From positions 1-63,981 of the forward strand of contig CABIXK010000010.1 in NCBI GenBank assembly GCA_902362705.1: DNA of 63,981 nt. Reading direction: 5' to 3'. The stretch comes from Rikenellaceae bacterium (lineage in GTDB: Bacteria > Bacteroidota > Bacteroidia > Bacteroidales > Rikenellaceae). How positions within the stretch are numbered: position 1 is the stretch's first letter; every line of letters starts with the position of its first letter. The translations under genes and the position numbers were made by a program. The notes beneath the pieces were generated by a model. That model saw only the letters and a list, made by a program, of their open reading frames with translations. It did not search any database and was not told the origin of the DNA. Below are positions 8,425 to 16,893 of the stretch, piece by piece.

Positions 8425-10254
8425 ATGAAACGCAACCTACTCTTCCTCTCGGCCCTCTACGTCGCCACGCTGCTCTTCATGGCGATCCAGAAGCCCGTAT
8501 TCATGCTCTACAACGCCGCCGAGGCCCCCGCGTCGCCCGCCGCCTGGGCCTCCGTGGTGCTGCACGGCCTGAAGCTCGACCTGACGGTCGCCGGCTACGT
8601 CGCGGCCCTCCCCCTGCTGCTTCTGCTCGCCGGGGCGTGGGTGCGCCTGCCGCGGCGGACGTGGCTCGCGGCGCTGGACCTCTATTTCGGGGTCGTGGCC
8701 CTGTTCGCCGCCGCGACTTTCGCCGTCAACGTGGCGCTCTACCCCCACTGGGGTTTCCCGCTCGACAGTACGGTGCTGATCTACCTTTCGGACCCGCGCG
8801 AGGCGATGGCCAGCGTCGACTGGGCCACGGGGGTGCGGCAGACGCTGCTGGCTGCGCTCTACGGCGGCGCCCTCTGGTGGACGCTGCACCGCATCGCCCG
8901 CCGCTGGTTCGACGCCGCGCCGCAGCCGTGGCGCCGCGCGCTGCCCGCCTCGGCGCTGCTGCTTCTGCTCTGCGGCCTCGACTTCCTGGCGATCCGCGGC
9001 GGGCTGGGGGCCTCGGTGGCCAACGTCTCGAAGGTGGCCTTCAGCTCCGATACCTTCCTCAACCACGCGGCCGTAAACCCCGCCTTCTCGCTGCTCTCGA
9101 CCCTGGGCGAGCGCGACGACTACGCCGCCGCCTACCCCTTCTTCGAGCCCGAGGAGCTCGCCGCGCGCCTCGAGGCGCTGGTGGGCGACCGGCAGGCGCC
9201 GCCCGCCGAGCGGCTGCTCGCGACCGGGCGGCCCGACATCGTGGTGGTGATCCTCGAGAGCTTCGCCCGCACGATCATGGACGAGCGCGTCGACGGCGAG
9301 TGGGTGATGCCCCGCATGCAGCAGCTCAAGGGCGAGGGGGTGTGGTTCGAGAACTTCTTCGCCAACTCGTTCCGCACCGACCGCGGCGAGGTGGCCATCC
9401 TGAGCGGCTACCCGGCGCAGACGCGCACCTCGATCATGAAGCTGCCCGCCAAGTGCCGCGAGCTGCCCTCGCTGGCCCGCAGCTACGCGCGCGCGGGCTA
9501 CGCCACGGAGTTCATCTACGGCGGCGACCTCAACTTCACCGATCAGGCCTCGTATATGTACGCCACGGGGTGGCAGCGCCTCGTCTGGCAGAAGGATCTG
9601 CGCTTCGACACCCCGGCGGCCGACTGGGGCTACGACGACCGGGTGATGGGCGAGTTCGTCGCCGAGCGGGTCGTCGACCTCGCGCGCGGCGGGGAGCCCT
9701 TCCTCGCCGGGTGGCTCACGCTGAGCAGCCACACCCCCTTCGACGTCCCCTACGACCGCTTCGATGACAAGCTGCTCAACGCCATGGCCTTCACCGACGA
9801 CTGCGTGGGGCGTCTGGTCGACCGCCTCAAGGCGTCTCCTGCGTGGGACAATCTGCTGGTGGTGCTCGTGGCCGATCACGGCTACCCCTACCCGGCCGAC
9901 GAGCCCTACGACACGCCGCTGCGCCACCGCATCCCCATGCTCTGGCTCGGAGGCGCCCTCGCCGCTCCGCGCACGGTGGAGACCTACGCCTCGCAGATCG
10001 ACCTGGCGGCCACGCTGCTGGGGCAGACGGGCCTCCGGCACGACGACTTCGCCTTCAGCCGCGACATCTTCGTCCCGCGTGAACGCCCCTTCGGCTACTA
10101 CGTCTTCAACGAGGGCTTCGGCGCGGTCGACGCCTCGGGGCAGGCCGTGTGGGACGCCGCCACAGGGCGCCTGCGCGAGGGGAGCGACCCCGAACTGGCC
10201 GACCTGGGCCGCACGCTGCTGCAGGCCACCTACGTCGATCTGGCCGGGCGCTGA
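8425..10254 (+). CDS. LTA-synthase-like membrane phosphotransferase (sulfatase fold)
   Basis: A 609-residue protein with five N-terminal transmembrane helices (about residues 4-200) and an extracytoplasmic sulfatase-fold domain from about 268. The domain begins IVVVILESF with metal-ligand E278, has the presumed nucleophile T318 in NSFRTDRGE, and ends with the metal site VVLVADHGYP. This architecture is shared by lipoteichoic acid synthases and by phosphoglycerol or phosphoethanolamine transferases. In a Gram-negative Bacteroidetes the acceptor is more likely a lipid or glycan of the envelope; the true substrate is unknown. It follows yidD after 109 nt without a clear promoter. Confidence 0.88.
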   Translation: MKRNLLFLSALYVATLLFMAIQKPVFMLYNAAEAPASPAAWASVVLHGLKLDLTVAGYVAALPLLLLLAGAWVRLPRRTWLAALDLYFGVVALFAAATFAVNVALYPHWGFPLDSTVLIYLSDPREAMASVDWATGVRQTLLAALYGGALWWTLHRIARRWFDAAPQPWRRALPASALLLLLCGLDFLAIRGGLGASVANVSKVAFSSDTFLNHAAVNPAFSLLSTLGERDDYAAAYPFFEPEELAARLEALVGDRQAPPAERLLATGRPDIVVVILESFARTIMDERVDGEWVMPRMQQLKGEGVWFENFFANSFRTDRGEVAILSGYPAQTRTSIMKLPAKCRELPSLARSYARAGYATEFIYGGDLNFTDQASYMYATGWQRLVWQKDLRFDTPAADWGYDDRVMGEFVAERVVDLARGGEPFLAGWLTLSSHTPFDVPYDRFDDKLLNAMAFTDDCVGRLVDRLKASPAWDNLLVVLVADHGYPYPADEPYDTPLRHRIPMLWLGGALAAPRTVETYASQIDLAATLLGQTGLRHDDFAFSRDIFVPRERPFGYYVFNEGFGAVDASGQAVWDAATGRLREGSDPELADLGRTLLQATYVDLAGR

Positions 10255-10293
10255 TCCCCCTTTTTAGGTATTTCGCGGCTCGCCGATTTTGGT

Positions 10294-10301
10294 TACTTTT
10301 G
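10294..10301 (+). promoter_or_regulatory. Putative promoter -7 box
   Basis: TACTTTTG fits the TAnnTTTG consensus and lies 22 nt before the start of the hemerythrin/LuxR regulator gene. The surrounding 60 bp are AT-richer than the genes on both sides. Confidence 0.5.
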
Positions 10302-10322
10302 TCGCGAACAAACACGACCGAC

Positions 10323-11237
10323 ATGTACAAGAGCCCACAGCCCAGCGACCGCATGTGCGACCTGGTGTGCGACCACTATCCCGTCCTGCAGGTGATGAGC
10401 CGCTTCGGCATCGCCCTGGGCTTCGGCGACAAGACGATCGCCGAGGTGTGCGACGAACACCGCGTCGACACGGAGACCTTCCTGGCGGTGGTCGACCGCC
10501 ACCTGCACCCCGAGCGGGGCGCGGGCGAGGAGCGCGAGGTCTCGGTGCGGGCGCTCACGGCCTACCTGCGCAACGCCCACGGCTATTTCCTCGACTTCCG
10601 CCTGCCGTCGATCCGCCGCAAGCTCATCGAGGCGGTAGACTGTAGCCTGAGCGACGTGTCGCTGGCCGTCATGCGCTACTTCGACGAGTATGCCGCCGAG
10701 GTCCACCGCCACATGACCTACGAGGAGCGGGAGCTCTTCCCCCACGTCGAGCGGCTGCTCGCCGGCGAGCCTACCGACTACTCGATCGACGAGTTCCGCC
10801 GGCGCCACGACCGCGTGGAGTCGCGACTGTCGGAGCTGAAGAACATCATCATCAAATATTACCCCGCGGGCGGCACCAACGAACTCAACGGCGTGCTTTT
10901 TGATATATTCGCCTGCGAGCAGGAGCTTGCGTCGCACCAGGCCGTGGAGGACGAGATTTTCGTCCCGGCCGTCGGGCGGCTGGCCGCCGACGGGGTAGCG
11001 ACGGAGCGTCGCGAGCCGCTGAGCGCCCGCGAGCGGGAGATCATCGTCTGCGTGGTGAAGGGCATGACCAACAAACAGACGGCCGATGCGCTCTGCATCT
11101 CGCCCCACACGGTCGTCACCCATCGCCGCAACATCGCCGCCAAGCTACAGATCCACTCGGCCGCCGGACTGACGATCTACGCCATCGTCAACAAACTGGT
11201 CGACCTGTCGGAGATCAGCGGAACACTGCCCGAGTAG
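10323..11237 (+). CDS. Hemerythrin-domain regulator with C-terminal LuxR helix-turn-helix
   Basis: The protein has 304 residues and three parts. Residues 1-62 resemble the ScdA/DUF542 N-terminal domain of iron-sulfur repair proteins, but the Cys-Cys motif is replaced by a GFGDKTIAEVC stretch. Residues 80-220 form a helical hemerythrin-like bundle with candidate iron ligands H86, H130, E134, H141, H162, H205 and E209. Residues 232-290 are a LuxR/GerE helix-turn-helix (LSAREREI, then TNKQTADALCISPHTVVTHRRNI split over two helices). A non-haem di-iron sensor joined to a DNA-binding domain suggests direct sensing of oxygen, nitric oxide or oxidative stress. Targets are unknown. The upstream ATG-less extension is not used; ATG 10323 follows a promoter box. 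Confidence 0.88.
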   Translation: MYKSPQPSDRMCDLVCDHYPVLQVMSRFGIALGFGDKTIAEVCDEHRVDTETFLAVVDRHLHPERGAGEEREVSVRALTAYLRNAHGYFLDFRLPSIRRKLIEAVDCSLSDVSLAVMRYFDEYAAEVHRHMTYEERELFPHVERLLAGEPTDYSIDEFRRRHDRVESRLSELKNIIIKYYPAGGTNELNGVLFDIFACEQELASHQAVEDEIFVPAVGRLAADGVATERREPLSAREREIIVCVVKGMTNKQTADALCISPHTVVTHRRNIAAKLQIHSAAGLTIYAIVNKLVDLSEISGTLPE

Positions 11238-11429
11238 GCGCGACGTCGGAGGCCGTCGAAACCCGTCGGTCGCCGTCCGGCGCAGTCGGGCCTCCCGTCG
11301 GTTCTCTCGGCAGATCTTCGTCGGCCCTTCCGTCGGTCCCCGGCTGTCGCTGCAGGAGTTTCCTCGGACGCGCGGCGCCTCCTGTCTCCGGCCCGGCCCC
11401 GGTGCGCCGGATCTTCATCCGTTACGATC

Positions 11430-12338
11430 ATGCCGCACGCCCATGCACACCATCCCCATCCCTCCCGCACGGCGGCGCTCAACCGCGCCTTCGCCTGGGG
11501 CATCGTCCTCAACGTAGCCTTCGTCGCCGCGGAGTGCGTCGCGGGGCTGTGGTACGGCTCCATCGGGCTGCTCTCCGACGCCGGCCACAACCTCTCGGAC
11601 GTCGCGGGGCTGGTGCTCGCGCTGGTGGCTTTCCGCCTGGCGCGGCGCCGCCCCACGGCCCGCTACACCTACGGCTACAAGAAGAGCACGGTGCTCATCT
11701 CGCTGCTCAACTCGCTGCTGCTGCTCCTGGCTGCGGGGGCGATCGTCGTCGAGAGCATCCTCAGGCTGCGCCACCCCGTGCCGGTCGTCGGGGCGGCCGT
11801 CGCCTGGACGGCGGGCGCCGGCGTGGCGATCAACGGCTTCACGGCGTGGCTCTTCATGAAGGAGCGGCGCCACGACCTCAACGTGCGGGGCGCCTACCTC
11901 CACATGGCCGCCGACGCGCTGGTGTCGGCGGGGGTGGTGATCTCGGGGGTGGTGATCGGCCGCACGGGCTGGACCCCCGCGGACCCGATCGCGGGGCTCG
12001 TCGTGGCGGCCGTGATCGTCGCCTCGGGGTGGTCGCTGCTGCGCGACAGCCTCCGCCTCGCGCTCGACGGCGTGCCTGCGGGCATCGATCCGGGGCGCAT
12101 CGAAGCGCTGATCGCCGCCGAGGAGGGGGTCGCGGCCGTGCATCACCTCCACGTGTGGGCCGTCAGCACCACCGAGAACGCCCTGACGGTCCACGTGGCG
12201 GTGGGCGACCTCCCGCGCCTGGAGACGATCCGGCGCCGCTTGAGGGAGCGGCTGCGCGAGGAGGGCGTGGCCCATGCCACCTTCGAATTCGAGACCGCGG
12301 GCGCGCCTTGCACCGGCTGCGGCGAGGGGGACGAGTGA
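11430..12338 (+). CDS. Cation diffusion facilitator (CzcD-like metal exporter)
   Basis: A 302-residue inner-membrane protein with six transmembrane helices and a C-terminal cytoplasmic domain. The N-terminus is His-rich (HAHAHHPHP). Helix 2 has the metal-site motif SDAGHNLSDV, and helix 5 has HMAADALVS. The C-terminus ends in a Cys motif (CTGCGEGDE). CDF proteins export Zn2+, Co2+, Cd2+ or Fe2+ by proton antiport. The HxxxD plus HxxxD arrangement favours zinc or similar metals, an inference from the family. The 192-nt region before it is GC-rich with no clear promoter. Confidence 0.93.
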   Translation: MPHAHAHHPHPSRTAALNRAFAWGIVLNVAFVAAECVAGLWYGSIGLLSDAGHNLSDVAGLVLALVAFRLARRRPTARYTYGYKKSTVLISLLNSLLLLLAAGAIVVESILRLRHPVPVVGAAVAWTAGAGVAINGFTAWLFMKERRHDLNVRGAYLHMAADALVSAGVVISGVVIGRTGWTPADPIAGLVVAAVIVASGWSLLRDSLRLALDGVPAGIDPGRIEALIAAEEGVAAVHHLHVWAVSTTENALTVHVAVGDLPRLETIRRRLRERLREEGVAHATFEFETAGAPCTGCGEGDE

Positions 12339-12364
12339 GCCCGTCCTGCATATGTATAACGCGC

Positions 12365-12396
12365 GAGGCGCAGGACCGAAACCGATCCTGCGCCTC
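12365..12396. terminator. GC-rich hairpin between convergent genes
   Basis: GAGGCGCAGGA and TCCTGCGCCTC form an 11-bp perfect stem between the convergent CDF and upp genes. There is no T-run, so it is either a weak bidirectional terminator or simply a structured spacer. Confidence 0.45.
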
Positions 12397-12449
12397 GTCG
12401 CGTGCGGGGGCGGGCCGGGCGCCCCGCCTGACCCCGTATCTTCTTCTCG

Positions 12450-13106
12450 TCAGATCTTCTCTCCGTAGGCCAGGTCGCCCGCGTCGCCGATGCCCGGCAC
12501 GATGTAGCAGCGCGAGGTGAGCTCCTCGTCGACGGCCGCGGCCCAGATCGTGGTGGTCTGGTGGGGCATGTGGTTCGTCACGTAGTCGATGCCCTGCTCC
12601 GAGGCGATGACCGACGCCACGTGGGTGTGGGCCGGCGTGCCGCCCCGCTCGCACAGCGCCTCGTAGGCCAGCACGAGCGACGAGCCGGTGGCCAGCATCG
12701 GGTCGACCAGCAGCAGTGTCTTGCCCTCCAGGTCGCCGCACGAGATATACTCGACCTTCACCTTGAACTTGCCGTCCTTGGTGCTCTTGCGGTAGGCCGA
12801 CACGAAGGCGTTCTGCGCATCGTCGAAGTAGTTGAGGAAGCCCTGGTGGAAGGGGAGCCCGGCGCGCAGGATCGTCGCCAAGACGATGCTGTCGTCGATC
12901 TGCGCCACCTCGGCCTGCCCCAGCGGGGTCTCGACGATGCGGGGCGTGTAGCGGAGCGTCTTCGAGATCTCGTAGGCGGCGATCTCGCCGATGCGCTCCA
13001 TGTTGCGGCGGAAGCGCATCGGGTCGCGCTGGATCTCCCGGTCGCGGATCTGGGCGATGAACTTGTTGAGCACGGTGTTCTGCCGGCTGAGGATGTTGAG
13101 GGTCAT
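12450..13106 (-). CDS. upp: Uracil phosphoribosyltransferase
   Basis: Cytoplasmic pyrimidine-salvage enzyme converting uracil and PRPP to UMP. The 218 residues carry the PRPP-binding loop LLVDPMLATGSSL (about 149-161) and the uracil-binding C-terminus with YIVPGIGDAGDLAYG. ATILRAGLPF and GFLNYFDDA mark the hood region. It lies 24 nt downstream of hflX on the same strand, so co-transcription is likely. Confidence 0.96.
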   Translation of the reverse strand: MTLNILSRQNTVLNKFIAQIRDREIQRDPMRFRRNMERIGEIAAYEISKTLRYTPRIVETPLGQAEVAQIDDSIVLATILRAGLPFHQGFLNYFDDAQNAFVSAYRKSTKDGKFKVKVEYISCGDLEGKTLLLVDPMLATGSSLVLAYEALCERGGTPAHTHVASVIASEQGIDYVTNHMPHQTTTIWAAAVDEELTSRCYIVPGIGDAGDLAYGEKI

Positions 13107-13130
13107 GCGGGTCGGGGTTTTTGCGGTGGG

Positions 13131-14354
13131 TCAGTAGAGGAAGTTGTTGAAGGGGTAGCGCCCGGCGTGAATCTCGCGCACCATGCCGTAGAGGTCCGAG
13201 CGGAACTTCTCGATGTTGGTCCGCTCGCGGGCCGAGAGGAAGATGCAGGGGGTGTTCTCCTGCGCGATCCAGCTCCTCTTCAGATCGTCCAGCGAGAGGT
13301 TCCCGCGCGTCGCGGGCGTGAGGTCGTAGGGGTCCTTCTCCGTGTAGGTGTAGGCGTCGACCTTGTTGAAGACCAGGTAGACGGGTTTGTCGCCCGCGCC
13401 GATCTCCTGCAGCGTCTGCTTCACCACGGCGATCTGCTCCTCGTACTGCGGGTGCGAGACGTCGACCACGTGGACCAGCAGGTCGGCCTCGCGCACCTCG
13501 TCGAGCGTCGACTTGAACGACTCGATGAGCTCCGTGGGCAGCTTGCGGATGAAGCCCACGGTGTCCGACAGCAGGAACGGCAGGTTGTCGAAGACCACCT
13601 TGCGCACCGTGGTGTCGAGCGTGGCGAAGAGCTTGTTTTCGGCGAAGACCTCGCTCTTCGAGATGAGGTTCATCAGCGTCGACTTGCCCACGTTGGTATA
13701 GCCCACCAGCGCCACGCGCACCATCTGCCCGCGGTTGGAGCGCTGCACGGCCATCTGGCGGTCGATCTTCTTCAGATCCTCCTTGAGCTTCGAGATGCGG
13801 TTACGGATGATGCGCCGGTCGGTCTCGATCTCGCGCTCGCCGGCGCCGCCGCGCGTGCCCGTGCCGCCTCTCTGGCGCTCGAGGTGGGTCCACATGCCCG
13901 ACAGGCGGGGCAGCATGTACTCGTAGTTGGCCAGCTGCACCTGCGTCTTGGCGTAGGCCGTCTGGGCGCGCGAGAGGAAGATGTCGAGGATCAGGCGCGT
14001 GCGGTCGAGGATGCGGCACGGCATGGCCTTCTCGATGTTGCGCGTCTGCGAGGGCGAGAGCTCGTCGTCGAAGATCGCCACGTCGATCTCCTGCTCCTTG
14101 CACCACGCGGCGATCTCCTCGAGCTTGCCCGGGCCCACGTAGATGCGCGACGAGGGTTGGGGCAGGCGCTGCGTGAAGCGGCGCACGCACTCGATGTCGG
14201 CCGTCTCGGCCAGGAATTGCAGCTCGTCGAGGTATTCGCCCACCTGGGCGGGGGGCTGGTTGTCGCGGATGACGGCCACCATCACGGCGCGCTCGCGCCG
14301 CTGCTCGGCGGTCGCGCCCGGGGAGTTGCCGGTCTTATTGTTGTTCTCTTCCAA
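13131..14354 (-). CDS. hflX: GTPase HflX
   Basis: HflX is a ribosome-associated GTPase that splits stalled or hibernating 70S ribosomes under stress. It has an N-terminal HflX domain (SSRIYVGPGKLEEI), a coiled-coil linker, then the G domain: G1 GYTNVGKST, G3 DTVGF, G4 NKVD. The open frame extends to TTG 14417, but that codon lies inside the terminator hairpin of tonB. I therefore prefer the TTG at 14354 (product begins MEENNNKTG, 407 residues); ATG 14282 is the other option. upp follows after 24 nt. Confidence 0.93.
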   Translation of the reverse strand: MEENNNKTGNSPGATAEQRRERAVMVAVIRDNQPPAQVGEYLDELQFLAETADIECVRRFTQRLPQPSSRIYVGPGKLEEIAAWCKEQEIDVAIFDDELSPSQTRNIEKAMPCRILDRTRLILDIFLSRAQTAYAKTQVQLANYEYMLPRLSGMWTHLERQRGGTGTRGGAGEREIETDRRIIRNRISKLKEDLKKIDRQMAVQRSNRGQMVRVALVGYTNVGKSTLMNLISKSEVFAENKLFATLDTTVRKVVFDNLPFLLSDTVGFIRKLPTELIESFKSTLDEVREADLLVHVVDVSHPQYEEQIAVVKQTLQEIGAGDKPVYLVFNKVDAYTYTEKDPYDLTPATRGNLSLDDLKRSWIAQENTPCIFLSARERTNIEKFRSDLYGMVREIHAGRYPFNNFLY

Positions 14355-14409
14355 AATATGTGGGTTTAGGGGTTGGCCCGGGCTGCGGCGCACGGCCGGC
14401 GTCCCGGGT

Positions 14410-14448
14410 AAAAACAAGGGTATCCCGCCGCGATGGCCGGATACCCTT
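14410..14448 (-). terminator. Intrinsic terminator of tonB
   Basis: On the minus strand AAGGGTATCC and GGATACCCTT pair across a 13-nt loop and are followed by GTTTTT. It lies 22 nt after the tonB stop codon. Confidence 0.85.
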
Positions 14449-14469
14449 CAGTCTGTTGCGGAGCCGCTG

Positions 14470-15153
14470 TTAGTTGCTCACGCGGAAGTCCACGGGCAGC
14501 GTGTAGCTGACGCGCACGGGCTTGTTGCGCTGCTTGCCGGGGCTCCACTTGGGCGACTTGTTCAGCACGCGCGTAGCCTCCTCCGAGAGCGAACGGTCGG
14601 GCGACTGGAGCACCTTGATGTTGGTCAGACGGCCGTCGCGCTCGATGACGAACTGAAGGGTCACACGACCCGAAATGCCGTTCTCCAGAGCGATCTGCGG
14701 GAAGCGGAGGTTCTCCTGCACCCACTTGCGGAAGGTATTCAGGTCGCCGCCCTGGAACGAGGGCATGGTCTCGGCGGTGATGAAGGGCTGATCCTCCTCG
14801 ATCTCCTCCTCCTCGACCTCGACGGTCTGCACCACGTCGACATCCTCGTCGAAGTCGGCGAAGTCGACGTCGGTGGTGATCTTCGTGTCGTTGGTCACGA
14901 CCGAAAGCAGGTCGGAGATCACCTTCACCTCGACCTTCTTGGGCATCTCGGGCGGCTTCTGGTCCTGGCGCGTGATCTCGGTGATCTGCTCCTCGACGGG
15001 GCCGTAGTTCAGGTCGACTTTTTCGATGCGGTGCTCCTTCGGCGTGTAGGCGAAGGCCACGATGACCAGCAGCAGCGACACTGCCAGGCCGATTTCGAGC
15101 AGCAGACCCCGCTTGTTCTGAAGGTCCGCCTTGGGCGATTTTTTGATTTCCAT
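14470..15153 (-). CDS. Energy transducer TonB
   Basis: TonB couples the proton-motive force to outer-membrane transporters such as the SusC-like protein here. The 227 residues comprise a cytoplasmic basic start, one transmembrane anchor (about residues 19-37), an acidic periplasmic linker rich in Glu/Val/Asp instead of the usual Pro/Lys, and a TonB C-terminal domain (about 145-227) with GRVTLQFVIERDGRL and LPVDFRV. The ATG at 15153 is chosen because residues from any upstream start are non-homologous and would overlap the promoter. The acidic linker is unlike that of E. coli TonB but is frequent in Bacteroidetes. Confidence 0.93.
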   Translation of the reverse strand: MEIKKSPKADLQNKRGLLLEIGLAVSLLLVIVAFAYTPKEHRIEKVDLNYGPVEEQITEITRQDQKPPEMPKKVEVKVISDLLSVVTNDTKITTDVDFADFDEDVDVVQTVEVEEEEIEEDQPFITAETMPSFQGGDLNTFRKWVQENLRFPQIALENGISGRVTLQFVIERDGRLTNIKVLQSPDRSLSEEATRVLNKSPKWSPGKQRNKPVRVSYTLPVDFRVSN

Positions 15154-15225
15154 CCTACCTATTTTTAAATTTAATATTTCAGAGGTGCCGGCATGCCGGG
15201 CCGGGCATAGACGGGCTATGCAGCA

Positions 15226-15233
15226 CAAATATA
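15226..15233 (-). promoter_or_regulatory. Putative tonB promoter -7 box
   Basis: On the minus strand the sequence reads TATATTTG, a perfect TAnnTTTG box, 72 nt before the tonB start. A palindrome, CCGGCATGCCGG (15189-15200), lies in the leader. Confidence 0.55.
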
Positions 15234-15286
15234 AAGATAAAAATCCAAAATCGAGCCGTTCGCCTCAAAAATCTTCGTTTTTTGCG

Positions 15287-15294
15287 TAATTTTG
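15287..15294 (+). promoter_or_regulatory. Putative rlmN promoter -7 box
   Basis: TAATTTTG fits TAnnTTTG, 39 nt before the rlmN ATG and divergent from the tonB box 54 bp away. Confidence 0.5.
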
Positions 15295-15333
15295 TGGGCG
15301 GAGCGCGCGAAGGCGTTCCGAAGCAGCGACCCT

Positions 15334-16350
15334 ATGGAGACTTTATACGGTAAAACGCCCGAAGAGCTGGCCGCGGTCTGCGCCGGGGAGGGGATGCCCC
15401 GCTTCGCCGCGCGGCAGATCGCCCGCTGGCTCTACCGCCGCCACGAGGAGCGCCCCGAGGCGATGACCGACCTGGCGGCGGCCCACCGCGTGCGCCTGGC
15501 CGCACGCTTCGCGCCGGCGCTCTCGGCCCCGGTCAGGGTCGACGTCTCGGCCGACGGCACCCGCAAATACCTCTTCCGCACCCCCGAGGGCGACTTCATC
15601 GAGTCGGCCTACATCCCCGACGGCGAGCGGGCCACGCTCTGCGTCTCGTCGCAGGCGGGCTGCCGTATGGGGTGCCGCTTCTGCGCCACGGGGCGGCAGG
15701 GGCTGAGCCGCTCGCTCACGGCCGCCGCGATCCTCAACCAGATCGTCTCGCTGCCCGAGCGCGACCGGCTCACCAATGTCGTCTTCATGGGCATGGGCGA
15801 GCCGCTGGACAACCTCGACGAGGTGCTGCGGGCGCTCTCCGTTCTCACCTCGGAGTGGGGCTTCGGCTGGTCGCCCACGCGCATCACCGTCTCGACGGCG
15901 GGGGTGCTGCCCGCCCTGCCGCGCTTCCTGGCCGAGACGAAGGTCCACCTGGCGGTGAGCCTCCACAACCCCTTCGGCGACGAGCGCGCCGAGATCATGC
16001 CCGTCGAGCGGGCGTGGCCCGTGGCCGACGTGGCCGCGCTGCTGCGCCGCTACGACTTCACCCGCCAGCGGCGCGTGTCGTTCGAGTATATCCTCCTGAG
16101 CGGGATGAACGACTCGCCGCGCCACGTCAGGGAGCTGTGCCGCCTGCTCAACGGCATCAGGTGCCGCATCAACATCATCCGCTTCCACAAGATCCCCGGG
16201 TCGCCCTACTTCTCGCCTCCCGAGGAGCAGATCGTCCGCTTCCGCGACGCGCTGACGGCCCGCGGCATCCAGACCACCATCCGCGCCTCGCGCGGCGAGG
16301 ACATCCGCGCCGCCTGCGGCCTGCTCAGCACCGAGCAGCGGGGGGAGTAG
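15334..16350 (+). CDS. rlmN: 23S rRNA (adenine-2503-C2) methyltransferase
   Basis: A radical-SAM enzyme that methylates A2503 of 23S rRNA, and A37 of some tRNAs, through a methyl-cysteine intermediate. The SAM cluster motif CRMGCRFC lies at residues 110-117. The conserved C103 (TLCVSSQ) and the methyl-carrying C328 near the C-terminus (RAACGLL) are both present. FMGMGEPLDN and VSLHNPF are typical. ATG 15334 gives 338 residues, the usual family length, and the N-terminus reads METLYGKTPEEL. Confidence 0.96.
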   Translation: METLYGKTPEELAAVCAGEGMPRFAARQIARWLYRRHEERPEAMTDLAAAHRVRLAARFAPALSAPVRVDVSADGTRKYLFRTPEGDFIESAYIPDGERATLCVSSQAGCRMGCRFCATGRQGLSRSLTAAAILNQIVSLPERDRLTNVVFMGMGEPLDNLDEVLRALSVLTSEWGFGWSPTRITVSTAGVLPALPRFLAETKVHLAVSLHNPFGDERAEIMPVERAWPVADVAALLRRYDFTRQRRVSFEYILLSGMNDSPRHVRELCRLLNGIRCRINIIRFHKIPGSPYFSPPEEQIVRFRDALTARGIQTTIRASRGEDIRAACGLLSTEQRGE

Positions 16351-16893
16351 GCCCGGCCGCCCGAGGGGGGCGGACTGCGGCGCCGAACTGGCGTTGCTCT
16401 CTCTGCGCCCGCCGCGGGGGAGTGCGCAGGGCGTGCCGGCCGCGGCGGTATCTTGTTCATTATTAAGCGTCTTGAAGGGCGTGCGTCGAAACGGCGATTT
16501 CGATGCGCGCCCTTTTTTCATCGTGGCGGATGTTTGTCGGATTTTATTATTAAAAATATTTTTTATTTAAAATTTTCAATTCGGGATTAGGTCGTTTCGA
16601 AAATTGTGCTATCTTTACATTCTCTAACACCTTCGGTTTACCTATGATGCGGGCACAGATTACGAAAATCCCCCCCTCGCGCCGTTGCGACGCGGATAGC
16701 CCGCGCATAGCCCCTCTCTCGTATTCGGAAACCTCCGCTACCCCCCCCCTCGGGGCGGGGCGGATCGTCGTGTCCGCACCCCTGCGTGCCTGCCTATTTC
16801 CTATGTCCCGTAGCCGGCGTGCCCTCCGTATCCTGCCGGCCCACGGGGTATTCGTCCTTCCGCACCCTATTTACTAACCTAATCAGATAAAGG
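16351..16893 (+). other. Gap with rlmN terminator and long leader of the utilisation locus
   Basis: The first part is GC-rich and featureless. A strong terminator (16477-16518) ends rlmN transcription. An AT-rich patch (16520-16620) contains TATCTTTA at 16610-16617, a near-consensus -7 box. Between it and the SusC start lies a leader of about 270 nt with a C-run and no convincing gene; a 77-codon open frame (16644-16877) has Arg/Ser/Pro-rich content and no family resemblance. Confidence 0.6.
16477..16518 (+). terminator. Intrinsic terminator after rlmN
   Basis: GGGCGTGCGTCGAAA pairs with TTTCGATGCGCGCCC (13 Watson-Crick pairs plus two G-T pairs) and is followed by six T. Confidence 0.9.

Noticed and set aside
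14355..14417. N-terminal 21-codon extension of hflX from TTG 14417
   Set aside because: The proposed start lies within the stem of the tonB terminator and the extra residues are not typical of HflX.
16644..16877. 77-codon frame before the SusC gene
   Set aside because: Composition is Arg/Ser/Pro-rich without a recognisable domain, and the position fits an untranslated leader.
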